The notes below the pieces were generated by a model. That model saw only the letters and a program-made list of their open reading frames with translations, did not search any database and was not told where the DNA came from. Positions 27,685 to 35,618 of a DNA stretch of 63,249 bases are shown here, one piece after another. Position numbers and translations under genes: made by a program. Numbering within the stretch: position 1 is the stretch's first letter; each line of letters starts with the position of its first letter. This DNA comes from an uncultured Rhodospirillales bacterium (GTDB lineage Bacteria > Pseudomonadota > Alphaproteobacteria > Acetobacterales > Acetobacteraceae): assembly GCA_903893975.1 (NCBI GenBank), contig CAITOL010000105.1, positions 1 through 63,249 on the forward strand, in the 5' to 3' direction.

Positions 27685-28968
27685 ATGCTGACCAACGCCG
27701 CCATTGAAGCCCTGGTGCGGGACGATGAAGTGCACCGCGACGCCTACACCTCGCCCGAGGTGTTCGCGCATGAGATGACGCATCTGTTCGCCAACACCTG
27801 GGTTTATGTCGGCCACGCCAGCCAGATTGCGGCCGTTGGCGACTTCATCACCACCACCATCGGCACCGCCCCGGTGGTCATGGTCCGCCACACCGACCAG
27901 TCCATCCGCGTGCTGCATAATCGCTGCCCGCACAAAGGCACCCGCGTCGCCAACGACCCGTGCGGCAACACCGGCAAATTCTTCCGCTGCCCTTATCATG
28001 CCTGGAGCTTCCGCACCGATGGCAGCATCGCCGCCATCCCGCTGCCGCAGGGTTATAACGATACCGGATTTAAGCAGTCCGAAGCCGCCAAGGGCATGAC
28101 CGCGGTCGGCGCGGTGCATGTGTATCGGGATTTCGTCTTCGCCCGGCTCAGCCCGCACGGCATCGGCTTCGACGATTATTTCGGCGCCTCCCTCTCCAGC
28201 CTCGACAACATGGTGGACCGCTCCCCGGTCGGCAAACTGGAAATCGCCGGCGGCGTGCTGCGCTACATGCACAAATGCAACTGGAAGATGCTGGTCGATA
28301 ACCTGACCGACACCTGCCACCCGATGGTCGCGCATGAAAGCTCCGCCGGCACCGCGGTGGCGCTGGGCAAAACCCTGCCGGCGATGCATCCGGCGGTGGA
28401 AATCTACGCACCCTTCATGTCGCCGTATACGTTTTACGAGGGCATGGGCATCCGGGTCTGGCCAAATGGCCACGGCCATACCGGGGTGCAGGGGTCCATC
28501 CACTCCAACTATTCCTCGGTCCCCGGCTATTTCGAGCAGATGGTCGCCGCCTACGGTGAAGATCGCGCCAAGGAAATCCTGGGGGAAAACCGCCACAACA
28601 CCGTCTATTTCCCCAATATGACGATGAAGGGCCCGATCCAGGCGCTGCGCATCTTCAAACCCATCGCCGCCGACCGCACATTGGTCGAATCGTGGACCTT
28701 CCGGCTGGTGGATGCGCCAGACCAGTTGCTGGAACGCACCATCCTCTATTCCCGCCTGATCAACGCCCCTTCCTCGCCGGTCGGGCATGATGATCTGGAG
28801 ATGTACGAACGCGCGCAGGACAGCCTGCACAGCGACGCCAACCCTTGGGTCAACATGCAGCGCCTCGCCCGCCCCGCCGATAGCGGGCCGGTGGTTAACG
28901 GCACCTCAGAACTGCAAATGCGCAACCAGTTCCAGGCCTGGAAACATTTCATGACGGTGACGCCATGA
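27685..28968 (+). CDS. Rieske aromatic-ring-hydroxylating oxygenase, alpha subunit
   Basis: The 427-residue catalytic subunit of a two-component-type dioxygenase. The Rieske [2Fe-2S] ligands are in NRCPHKGTRV and FRCPYHAWSF (about residues 81-104). Mononuclear-iron ligands are in LTDTCHPMVAH (about 207-216). The alpha/beta pair is of the benzoate/anthranilate/biphenyl style. In this operon I infer an indole-ring substrate such as indole-3-acetate, oxidised at C2/C3. No ferredoxin or reductase gene for it is in the window. It overlaps the beta subunit gene by 4 bases (ATGA). Confidence 0.9.
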   Translation: MLTNAAIEALVRDDEVHRDAYTSPEVFAHEMTHLFANTWVYVGHASQIAAVGDFITTTIGTAPVVMVRHTDQSIRVLHNRCPHKGTRVANDPCGNTGKFFRCPYHAWSFRTDGSIAAIPLPQGYNDTGFKQSEAAKGMTAVGAVHVYRDFVFARLSPHGIGFDDYFGASLSSLDNMVDRSPVGKLEIAGGVLRYMHKCNWKMLVDNLTDTCHPMVAHESSAGTAVALGKTLPAMHPAVEIYAPFMSPYTFYEGMGIRVWPNGHGHTGVQGSIHSNYSSVPGYFEQMVAAYGEDRAKEILGENRHNTVYFPNMTMKGPIQALRIFKPIAADRTLVESWTFRLVDAPDQLLERTILYSRLINAPSSPVGHDDLEMYERAQDSLHSDANPWVNMQRLARPADSGPVVNGTSELQMRNQFQAWKHFMTVTP

Positions 28969-29441
28969 TCGCCGCACCCGACCTTATCGCCTTCGTCCAG
29001 CACGAAGCCCGACTGATCGACGCCCAGCGCTTCGATGAATGGCTGGCGCTGTTCACCGACGATGCGCGCTACTGGATGCCGCTCGACCCGGCGCAAACCG
29101 ATTACAAACTGCATCAGTCGCTCTATATCGAAGACCCGGTGCTGCTGCGCCTGCGGGTGGAGCGTCTGAAAGGCGCCAAAACCTACTCGCAAAAACCCAA
29201 AAGCCGCTGCCATCATCTGCTGCAAACGCCGCTGGTGGAACAGGCCGACCACGCCGCCGGGCGCTACCAGACCTGGACCCCGTTTCATTACCTGGAAACC
29301 CGGCTCGACGAACAAACCCTCTACGCCGGCTGGGCCACACACACCCTGGTTGTGGTCGACGGAAATTTACGCATTGAATTGAAACGGATTGATCTGGTGA
29401 ACCCCGACAGCGCCTTCGGCAGCATTCAGTTGTTCATGTGA
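28965..29441 (+). CDS. Rieske oxygenase, beta (small) subunit
   Basis: A 158-residue structural subunit of the SnoaL-like/ring-hydroxylating beta fold. It holds the alpha subunits in an alpha3beta3 hexamer and has no cofactor. Typical features are FVQHEARLIDAQRFDEWLALF, the DDARYWMPLD strand, and RVERLKGAKTYSQKP. It begins inside the alpha gene (ATGA overlap) and its TGA overlaps the ATG of the ligase gene (TGATG). Confidence 0.9.
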   Translation: MIAAPDLIAFVQHEARLIDAQRFDEWLALFTDDARYWMPLDPAQTDYKLHQSLYIEDPVLLRLRVERLKGAKTYSQKPKSRCHHLLQTPLVEQADHAAGRYQTWTPFHYLETRLDEQTLYAGWATHTLVVVDGNLRIELKRIDLVNPDSAFGSIQLFM

Positions 29442-31000
29442 TGGCCAACACCGTTCACGGCCAGTTCCGCGCCGCCGTCGCCCAGTATCCCGACCGCCCG
29501 TTCATGGCGGTGCTGCCGGAAACCGCCGCCGTCTATGGCATTCCGGCCGGCGAAATCACCTACGCCGAGGCCGGCGCGGCGGTGGATGCGCTGATGGCGC
29601 GCTACCGTGCCGCCGGCTACGGCCCCGGCCATCGCATCGGCCTGCGGTTGGAAAACCGGCCGGCCATGCTGCTGCATTTCTTCGCGCTCAACGGGCTCGG
29701 CGTTTCCATCGTGCCGATCAACCCGGACCTGCGCGCGGCGGAACTGGACTACCTCGTCGCCCACTCGGAAATCGCCCTCGCGGTCGATGCTGCCGCCGGC
29801 CGCACGGCGCTGCCCAATGTTCCGGTCATCGGCCCGGACGACGCCCCGCCCCCCGCCCCGCACCCTGCCGGTACCGCGCCGGATGAAGCCGCCTTGCTCT
29901 ACACCTCCGGCACCACCGGCCTGCCCAAAGGCTGTGTGCTCAGCAACACCTATTTCCTCACCTGCGGGCGCTGGTATCTCGGCATGGGCGGCTATTGCAC
30001 CCTGCATCCCGGCACCGACCGCATGCTCACCCCGCTGCCGCTGTTCCATATGAACGCGCTCGGCGCCTCCACCATGGCGATGGTCATGTCCGGCGGCTGC
30101 CTGATCGTGCTGGACCGCTTCCACCCCACCACCTGGTGGGACAGCGTCGCCCGCGCGGATGCCACCATCGTGCATTATCTCGGCGTCATGCCCGCCATCC
30201 TGATGGCCGGCCCGCCGGTGCCGGCCGAACGCGCCCATCGCGTCCGCTTCGGCTTCGGCGCCGGGGTGGACCGCCGCCTGCACGCGGAAGCCGAGGCCCG
30301 CTTCGGCTTCCCGCTGATCGAAGGCTGGGCGATGACCGAAACCGGCTGCTCGGTTGGCATCAACGCCAATCACGACCCGCGCATCGTTGGCCAATCCTGC
30401 TTCGGCAAGCCCGAACCGCATGTCGCGCTCCGCATCGTCGCCGATGACGGCACGGACGCCGAACAAGGCGAATTGCTGGTCCGCCACGCCGGCCCCGATC
30501 CGCGCGCCGGATTTTTCAGCGCATACCTGAAAGACCCGGATGCCACCGCCGCCGCCTGGGAGGGCGGCTGGTTCCATACCGGCGACGTCGTGCGCCGCGA
30601 TGCCGATGGCATGATGTTCTTCGTCGATCGCAAAAAGAACGTCATCCGCCGCAGCGGCGAAAACATCGCGGCGGTGGAGGTCGAAGGCGTGTTGCAACGC
30701 CATCCCTTGGTCCGCGTCGCCGCCGTCGCCCCGGTGGCGGACGATCTGCGCGGCGAGGAGGTGTTCGCCTGCCTCGTCGCCGCCGAACCGATCGCCGACC
30801 AGGAAGCGGCGGCGCGAGACATCGTCACCTGGGCGCTCACCCAACTCGCCTACTACAAGCCCCCGGGCTACGTCGCCTTCGTCGATGCCATCCCGGTCAC
30901 CTCCACCAACAAAATCCAACGCGGCGTGCTGCGCGATGACGTGCGGGCGCTGCTCGACTCCGGCCACGCCATCGACACGCGCGCGTTGAAGCGCCGGTGA
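29441..31000 (+). CDS. ATP-dependent acyl-CoA ligase (AMP-binding, CaiC-like)
   Basis: This 519-residue ANL-family enzyme adenylates a carboxylic acid and joins it to CoA. The P-loop-like motif is LLYTSGTTGLPKGCVLS (about 148-165). GWAMTETG, GGWFHTGDVVRRDADG and the C-terminal lysine motif STNKIQRGVLRDD complete the set. It is closest in style to crotonobetaine/carnitine-CoA ligases. It lies between the Rieske subunits and the thiolase-fold gene, so I infer that it activates the oxygenase product, for example dioxindole-3-acetate. I start at ATG 29441, which shares bases with the preceding stop codon. Confidence 0.87.
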   Translation: MANTVHGQFRAAVAQYPDRPFMAVLPETAAVYGIPAGEITYAEAGAAVDALMARYRAAGYGPGHRIGLRLENRPAMLLHFFALNGLGVSIVPINPDLRAAELDYLVAHSEIALAVDAAAGRTALPNVPVIGPDDAPPPAPHPAGTAPDEAALLYTSGTTGLPKGCVLSNTYFLTCGRWYLGMGGYCTLHPGTDRMLTPLPLFHMNALGASTMAMVMSGGCLIVLDRFHPTTWWDSVARADATIVHYLGVMPAILMAGPPVPAERAHRVRFGFGAGVDRRLHAEAEARFGFPLIEGWAMTETGCSVGINANHDPRIVGQSCFGKPEPHVALRIVADDGTDAEQGELLVRHAGPDPRAGFFSAYLKDPDATAAAWEGGWFHTGDVVRRDADGMMFFVDRKKNVIRRSGENIAAVEVEGVLQRHPLVRVAAVAPVADDLRGEEVFACLVAAEPIADQEAAARDIVTWALTQLAYYKPPGYVAFVDAIPVTSTNKIQRGVLRDDVRALLDSGHAIDTRALKRR

Positions 31001-32160
31001 TGCGGCAGGGCTATGAGGGTATCGTCGTCGCCGCACCCGTTACGGTGCCGTATGAACGCTATTCCATCCACGGCGCGCATGGGTGGATCGGGCGCGCACT
31101 GCACGGGCTGCTGCGCGCCGCAGGGCTGAAACCCGCGGACCTCGATGGCGCCTGCCTGTCCAGCTTCACCCTCGGCGCCGATACCGCCGTCGGCCTCACC
31201 CAGCATTTCGGCCTCAGCCCGCGCTGGCTCGACCATATCCCGATGGGCGGCGCCGCCGGCGTGGTCGCACTGCGCCGGGCGGCGCGCGCGGTGCAGGCGG
31301 GGGATGCGCGCATCGTTGCCTGCGCCGCCGGCGATACCAACGCGCCCGACTCCTTCCGCCACACCGTCGCCGGCTTCAGCCGCTTCGCCATCGATGCCAG
31401 CGTGCCCTACGGCTCCGGCGGCCCCAACGCCGCCTTCGCCCTGCTGACAGACGCCTATATGCGCCACACCGGCATCACCCGGGCAGATTTCGGCCGCATC
31501 TGCGTCGCCCAGCGCGCCAATGCCCGCCAGTTCCCGCACGCGTTGCTGCGCCAACCGCTCAGCCTGGACCAGTACCTGTCCGCCCGCATGGTGTCAGACC
31601 CGATCGCGCTGTTCGACTGCGTCATGCCCTGCGCCGGCGCCGAAGCGGTGCTAGTGATGCACGAGGCCACCGCTCGCGACCTCGGCCTCGCCTACGCCCA
31701 TCTGCGCGGCGCCATTGAACGCCACAACGCCTACCCGGAAGACCCGGTGCAGTTGCGCGGCGGTTGGGCGATGGATTGCGCCGAGCTCTACGCCCAGGCC
31801 GCCACCACGCCGGCCGGCATCGGCCTGCTGCAAACCTATGACGACTATCCCGTCATCATCGCGCTGCAACTCGAAGGCCTCGGCTTTTGCGCCCCCGGAG
31901 AGGCCAAGGACTTCATCCGCGCGCACGACCTGCGGCTGGAAGGGGACTTTCCGCATAACAGCTCCGGCGGCCAGCTTTCGGCCGGCCAAGCCGGCGCGGC
32001 CGGCGGCTATATCGGCCTGACCGATGCGGTGCGCCAACTCATCCGCACCCCGCTCGGCCCGCAAATCCCCGGCCTGCAACGCGCCCTGGTTAGCGGCTTC
32101 GGCATGATCAACTACGATCGCGGCCTGTGCAGCGGCGCTGTCATTCTGGAGGCCGCATGA
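31000..32160 (+). CDS. Thiolase-fold protein lacking thiolase catalytic residues; candidate acyl-CoA retro-aldolase
   Basis: This 386-residue protein of the SCP-x/lipid-transfer thiolase branch should act on a CoA thioester. The nucleophilic cysteine of true thiolases is absent: the loop reads IPMGGAAGV (residues 81-88). In the usual GHPxG motif, histidine is replaced by Gln330 (SAGQAGAAGG). A YDDYP motif (Tyr280, Tyr283) is present. Steroid-degrading Ltp2 proteins show a similar loss and, with a DUF35 partner, cleave tertiary 3-hydroxyacyl-CoAs by retro-aldol reaction. Here the next gene is a DUF35 protein (ATGA overlap). I infer cleavage of dioxindole-3-acetyl-CoA to isatin and acetyl-CoA. 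Confidence covers the fold; the reaction is a hypothesis. Confidence 0.75.
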   Translation: MRQGYEGIVVAAPVTVPYERYSIHGAHGWIGRALHGLLRAAGLKPADLDGACLSSFTLGADTAVGLTQHFGLSPRWLDHIPMGGAAGVVALRRAARAVQAGDARIVACAAGDTNAPDSFRHTVAGFSRFAIDASVPYGSGGPNAAFALLTDAYMRHTGITRADFGRICVAQRANARQFPHALLRQPLSLDQYLSARMVSDPIALFDCVMPCAGAEAVLVMHEATARDLGLAYAHLRGAIERHNAYPEDPVQLRGGWAMDCAELYAQAATTPAGIGLLQTYDDYPVIIALQLEGLGFCAPGEAKDFIRAHDLRLEGDFPHNSSGGQLSAGQAGAAGGYIGLTDAVRQLIRTPLGPQIPGLQRALVSGFGMINYDRGLCSGAVILEAA

Positions 32161-33347
32161 TCCCGCCGCGCCGGCCACGTAATCCGACCCTGCTGCCGCA
32201 AGCCGCACTCGCCCCACCGGCGTTGCGCAGCCGGCAAGCCACCGGCCTCGCGGTCGCCGCCGCCCAAGGCCGCTTCATGCTGCAGGTCTGCGACGATTGC
32301 GGCCGCACCTGCTACCCGCCGCGTGAAGCCTGTAACGTCTGCCTCTGCGCCAATCTGCGCTGGCGCGATGTGCCAACCGGCGGTGTGGTCAGCGCGCAGA
32401 CCACGGTGCGGATCAGCATGGACCCGTATTTCCGCCCGCGCACACCCTGGCGCGTCGGCACGGTGCGGCTGGATTGCGGGCCGGATGCGGTGGTGCATCT
32501 GCACGCCTCCCTGGCGCCGGGGGACCGCACCCGCCTGACGCTGAAACTGGACAAAGCCGGCCAGGGCGTCATCTTCGCCCTGCCCCCTTCGGACACACCG
32601 GACATGCCGACCGACCAAGCCTTGCGTGAAACCACCTGCGACCCGCGCGGCCGCCGAGTGCTGGTCACCGACGGGCGCACCCCGTTCGGCCAGGACCTCG
32701 CCCGCACCCTGATCGCGGCCGGGGCCGAGGTGTTTCTCGGCCTCGCCGCCCCCTGGCACCCCTTCCCCGGCCAGGACAGCCTGCCGGGCACCCCGGTCAC
32801 GCTAGACCTGACGGACAGCCGCAGCACCGAGATTTGCGCCGCCGCCATCGCCGGGCGGGTGGATATCATCGTCAACAATGCCGGCGATTTCCGCCCCGGC
32901 CATCCCGGGCTGGACGATGCGCGGCTGGCGATGGAAACCACTTACCTCGCCGCCGCCCGGCTGGCGAAGTATTTCCTGCCCGCCTTGCAGGCGCGCGGGG
33001 GGGACGGCCCTTACGCCGCCTGCGCCTGGGTCAACGTGCTGTCCATCGCCGGGTTGGTGCCAGATCCGGCCTATCCCTCCGCCTCCGCCGCCCACGCCGC
33101 CGCCCTGGCGCAGATCCAGGCCTTGCGCCCATCGCTGCGGCCACTGAAACTCATCACCGCCTTCGTCGGCCCGCTGGATGACCAGTGGCACCAGGCTCTG
33201 CCGCCGCCGAAGGTAAGCCCGGCCCAACTCGCCAGCGCGGTGCTTACCGCGCTGCGCAACGGGCAGGAAGACATCGCCGTCGGCGATCTGGCGCGCCATA
33301 CTCTGGCGCTCTGGCACGACAATGCCGCTATAACCCTTCGCCGCTAA
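32157..33347 (+). CDS. DUF35/zinc-ribbon OB-fold protein fused to a degenerate short-chain dehydrogenase
   Basis: A 396-residue fusion. The zinc ribbon uses Cys45, Cys48, Cys59 and Cys62 (VCDDCGRTCYPP...CNVC). An OB-fold segment runs to about residue 155. From about residue 160 a Rossmann SDR domain follows with IVNNAGDF, but its nucleotide loop reads TDGRTPFG and the catalytic Tyr306 is followed at +4 by Ser310 instead of Lys. The SDR part is therefore probably inactive or altered. DUF35 proteins partner thiolase-fold aldolases and hydratases on CoA esters, and this gene overlaps the thiolase-fold gene by 4 bases. I infer one hetero-oligomeric enzyme. Confidence 0.75.
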   Translation: MIPPRRPRNPTLLPQAALAPPALRSRQATGLAVAAAQGRFMLQVCDDCGRTCYPPREACNVCLCANLRWRDVPTGGVVSAQTTVRISMDPYFRPRTPWRVGTVRLDCGPDAVVHLHASLAPGDRTRLTLKLDKAGQGVIFALPPSDTPDMPTDQALRETTCDPRGRRVLVTDGRTPFGQDLARTLIAAGAEVFLGLAAPWHPFPGQDSLPGTPVTLDLTDSRSTEICAAAIAGRVDIIVNNAGDFRPGHPGLDDARLAMETTYLAAARLAKYFLPALQARGGDGPYAACAWVNVLSIAGLVPDPAYPSASAAHAAALAQIQALRPSLRPLKLITAFVGPLDDQWHQALPPPKVSPAQLASAVLTALRNGQEDIAVGDLARHTLALWHDNAAITLRR

Positions 33348-33367
33348 CCCAACGGGAGCCTCCCACG

Positions 33368-34138
33368 ATGAGCAGCCTCGCAGCCTTCGCCGCCGATCTC
33401 GCCACCGGCAAGATCAAAGTCGTCGATCTGACCCACACGCTTTCGCCGGATTTCCCCACCATCGTGCTGCCGCCGGAATTCGGCCAATGTGCGCCCTTCC
33501 GGTCGGAAGTCATCTCCCGTTACGATGAAAACGGCCCGGGCTGGTTCTGGAGCAACATCACCGTCGGCGAGCACACCGGCACCCATTTCGACGCGCCGAT
33601 CCATTGGGTCACCGGCAAGGACCTGCCGAACAACACCACCGACACCATTCCCCCGGCCGATTTCGTCGCCCCAGCTTGCGTGATCGACTGCTCGGCCGAT
33701 GCCGCCAATAACGGCGACTTCATCCTGACCGTCGCGGTGCTGGAAGCCTGGGAAGCCAAAAACGGCCGCATCCCCAAGGGCAACTGGATCTTCTTCCGCA
33801 CCGACTGGTCCAAGCGCAAAGGTGCGGCCTATGCCAACGTGCTGGCCGATGGCGCCCACACCCCCGGCCCGGACGCGGCGGCGGTGCAGTGGATGATCGA
33901 TCGCGGCTGCATCGGCTTCGGGGTGGAAACCATCGGCACCGATGCCGGCCAGGCGCACACCTTCACCCCGATGTATCCGGCCCACACGCTGATGCACGGT
34001 GCCGGCCGCTACGGCCTGCAATGCATGTGCAACCTCGATCAACTGCCGGCCACCGGGGCGATCATCGTCGCCGCGCCGCTGAAGATCGAAGGCGGCTCGG
34101 GCAGCCCGCTGCGCGTGCTGGCGCTGATCCCGGCGTGA
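33368..34138 (+). CDS. Cyclase-family metal hydrolase, isatin hydrolase-like
   Basis: This 256-residue member of the kynurenine-formamidase/cyclase family (PF04199) has its metal site in HTGTHFDAPIHW (His69, His73, Asp75). The N-terminal VVDLTHTLSPDFP, the PPEFGQ segment and the C-terminal GSGSPLRVLAL resemble the characterised Labrenzia isatin hydrolase as I remember it, more than KynB. The reaction would open the lactam of isatin to isatinate (2-aminophenylglyoxylate). That product is a 2-oxo acid fit for the oxidoreductase at the head of the operon. A GGGAG ribosome-binding site precedes ATG 33368. Kynurenine formamidase remains an alternative, but no kynureninase or tryptophan dioxygenase is nearby. 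Confidence 0.72.
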   Translation: MSSLAAFAADLATGKIKVVDLTHTLSPDFPTIVLPPEFGQCAPFRSEVISRYDENGPGWFWSNITVGEHTGTHFDAPIHWVTGKDLPNNTTDTIPPADFVAPACVIDCSADAANNGDFILTVAVLEAWEAKNGRIPKGNWIFFRTDWSKRKGAAYANVLADGAHTPGPDAAAVQWMIDRGCIGFGVETIGTDAGQAHTFTPMYPAHTLMHGAGRYGLQCMCNLDQLPATGAIIVAAPLKIEGGSGSPLRVLALIPA

Positions 34139-34860
34139 TGCCCACCGCGGTTGTCACCGGCGCGTCCTCCGGCATCGGGGCCGCCACCGCGCGGGCGCTG
34201 CTCGCCGCCGGTTACACCGTGGTATCGCTGGCGCTGGATGTGCCGGATTGGACCCATCCAGCGCTGCACGCCCTCCGGGTGGATCTCGGGGACCCCGAGG
34301 CCACCCGCGCGGCGGCGGCCGATATTGCCGCCCGCTTCCCGGTCAGCCATCTCGTGCACTGCGCCGGCGTCATCCGCCCCGCCCTATTGCCCGCTGTGCA
34401 ACCGGCCGATCTGCACGCGCTGACGGACCTGCACCTCACCGCGCCGCTGCTGTTGCTTCAGGCCGTGCTGCCCGGCATGCAAGCCCGCCATTTCGGCCGG
34501 GTGGTGCTAGTCTCCTCGCGCGCCGCCCTCGGCCTGCAAACCCGCAGCGCCTATTCCGCCACCAAAGCCGGCATGATCGCGCTCGCCCGCACCTGGGCGC
34601 TGGAACTGGCCGGGGACGGCATCACCGTCAACGCCATCGCCCCCGGCCCGATCGGCGGTACGGCGATGTTCCACGCCGTGGTGCCAGCCGGCAGCGAAAC
34701 CGAGGCGAAACTCGCCCGCAATATCCCGGTCGGCCGCCTCGGCACCCCGGAGGATATCGCCCGCGCGGTGCTGTTCTTCGCCGCACCAGAGGCCGATTTC
34801 ATCACCGGCCAAACCCTGTTCATCTGCGGCGGCGCCAGCGTCGGCACTTTGGGGATCTGA
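34138..34860 (+). CDS. Short-chain dehydrogenase/reductase (SDR)
   Basis: A complete 240-residue classical SDR: TGASSGIG nucleotide loop at the N terminus, HCAGVI in place of NNAG, catalytic Ser in VLVSSRAAL, and YSATK (Tyr and Lys, about residues 141-145). It starts on a TGATG overlap with the isatin-hydrolase-like gene. In this operon it could oxidise or reduce an oxindole alcohol, such as dioxindole/isatin, or act on a ring-opened product. The substrate is not decided by sequence. Confidence 0.85.
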   Translation: MPTAVVTGASSGIGAATARALLAAGYTVVSLALDVPDWTHPALHALRVDLGDPEATRAAAADIAARFPVSHLVHCAGVIRPALLPAVQPADLHALTDLHLTAPLLLLQAVLPGMQARHFGRVVLVSSRAALGLQTRSAYSATKAGMIALARTWALELAGDGITVNAIAPGPIGGTAMFHAVVPAGSETEAKLARNIPVGRLGTPEDIARAVLFFAAPEADFITGQTLFICGGASVGTLGI

Positions 34861-34862
34861 TC

Positions 34863-35615
34863 TTGCCCGACCATCTCCTGCTCCTTCTCGCCGCCGGCCT
34901 GCTGGCGGGCGCGATGAACGCCGTGGCTGGCGGCGGCACCTTCGTCACCCTGCCCGCTCTGGTCTTCGCCGGCCTACCCGCGGTGGCCGCCAATGCCTCC
35001 TCCACCATCGCGCTGTTCCCCGGCACAGTGGCCAGCACCTTCGCCTATCGCGCCGACATCGAGGCCCCGGCCGGCCTGTCGCCGCCGCTGATGCTGGCCA
35101 TCAGCCTTGTCGGCGGCCTGGTCGGCGCGTTGCTGCTGCTGTTTACCCCGTCCTCAGCGTTTGACGTCATTGTGCCGTGGATGCTGCTGTTGGCGAGCCT
35201 GGTGTTCGCCTTCGGCAAAAAATGGGGGGAAGTCTTGCGCCGCCGCGTGCATATCGGGCGCGGTGCGGTGCTGGGCATCCAGTTTCTGCTGGCGACTTAC
35301 GGCGGCTATTTCGGCGCCGGCGTCGGCATCATGATGTTGGCCACCTGGTCGCTGTTCGGCCTGACGGACATCAAGGCCCTCAGCGGCATCCGCACCTTTC
35401 TGGTCAGCGCCTGCAATGGCGTGGCCGTGATCTGCTTCGTCCTGTCCAGCCTGGTCTGGTGGCCGCAAACCTTCGCCGTCATGCTCGCCGCCATCATGGG
35501 CGGCTATCTCGGCGCCCGGCTGGCCCGCATGCTCCCCGCCGCGCCAACCCGCACCGGCATCGCCATCTGCAACTTCGCGATGACCGCGGTGGTGTTCTGG
35601 CGTGCGTTCCTGTAG
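34863..35615 (+). CDS. TauE/SafE-family membrane permease
   Basis: A 250-residue polytopic membrane protein with about 7-8 hydrophobic segments. The first contains the family motif AGAMNAVAGGGTFVTLPALVFAGLP, and YGGYFGAGVGIMM marks the repeat in the second half. The family moves sulfite, sulfonates or organic anions, usually outward. It begins at TTG 34863, two bases after the SDR, and ends the operon. It may export a pathway acid or import an aromatic anion; not resolved. Confidence 0.8.
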   Translation: MPDHLLLLLAAGLLAGAMNAVAGGGTFVTLPALVFAGLPAVAANASSTIALFPGTVASTFAYRADIEAPAGLSPPLMLAISLVGGLVGALLLLFTPSSAFDVIVPWMLLLASLVFAFGKKWGEVLRRRVHIGRGAVLGIQFLLATYGGYFGAGVGIMMLATWSLFGLTDIKALSGIRTFLVSACNGVAVICFVLSSLVWWPQTFAVMLAAIMGGYLGARLARMLPAAPTRTGIAICNFAMTAVVFWRAFL

Positions 35616-35618
35616 CCG

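Noticed and set aside
31000-32160. Acetyl-CoA acetyltransferase (true thiolase).
   Set aside because: The catalytic Cys and the GHP histidine are both missing, so ordinary thiolysis is unlikely.
33368-34138. Kynurenine formamidase in a tryptophan-to-anthranilate route.
   Set aside because: No tryptophan 2,3-dioxygenase or kynureninase is nearby, and the sequence looks closer to isatin hydrolase; kept only as an alternative.
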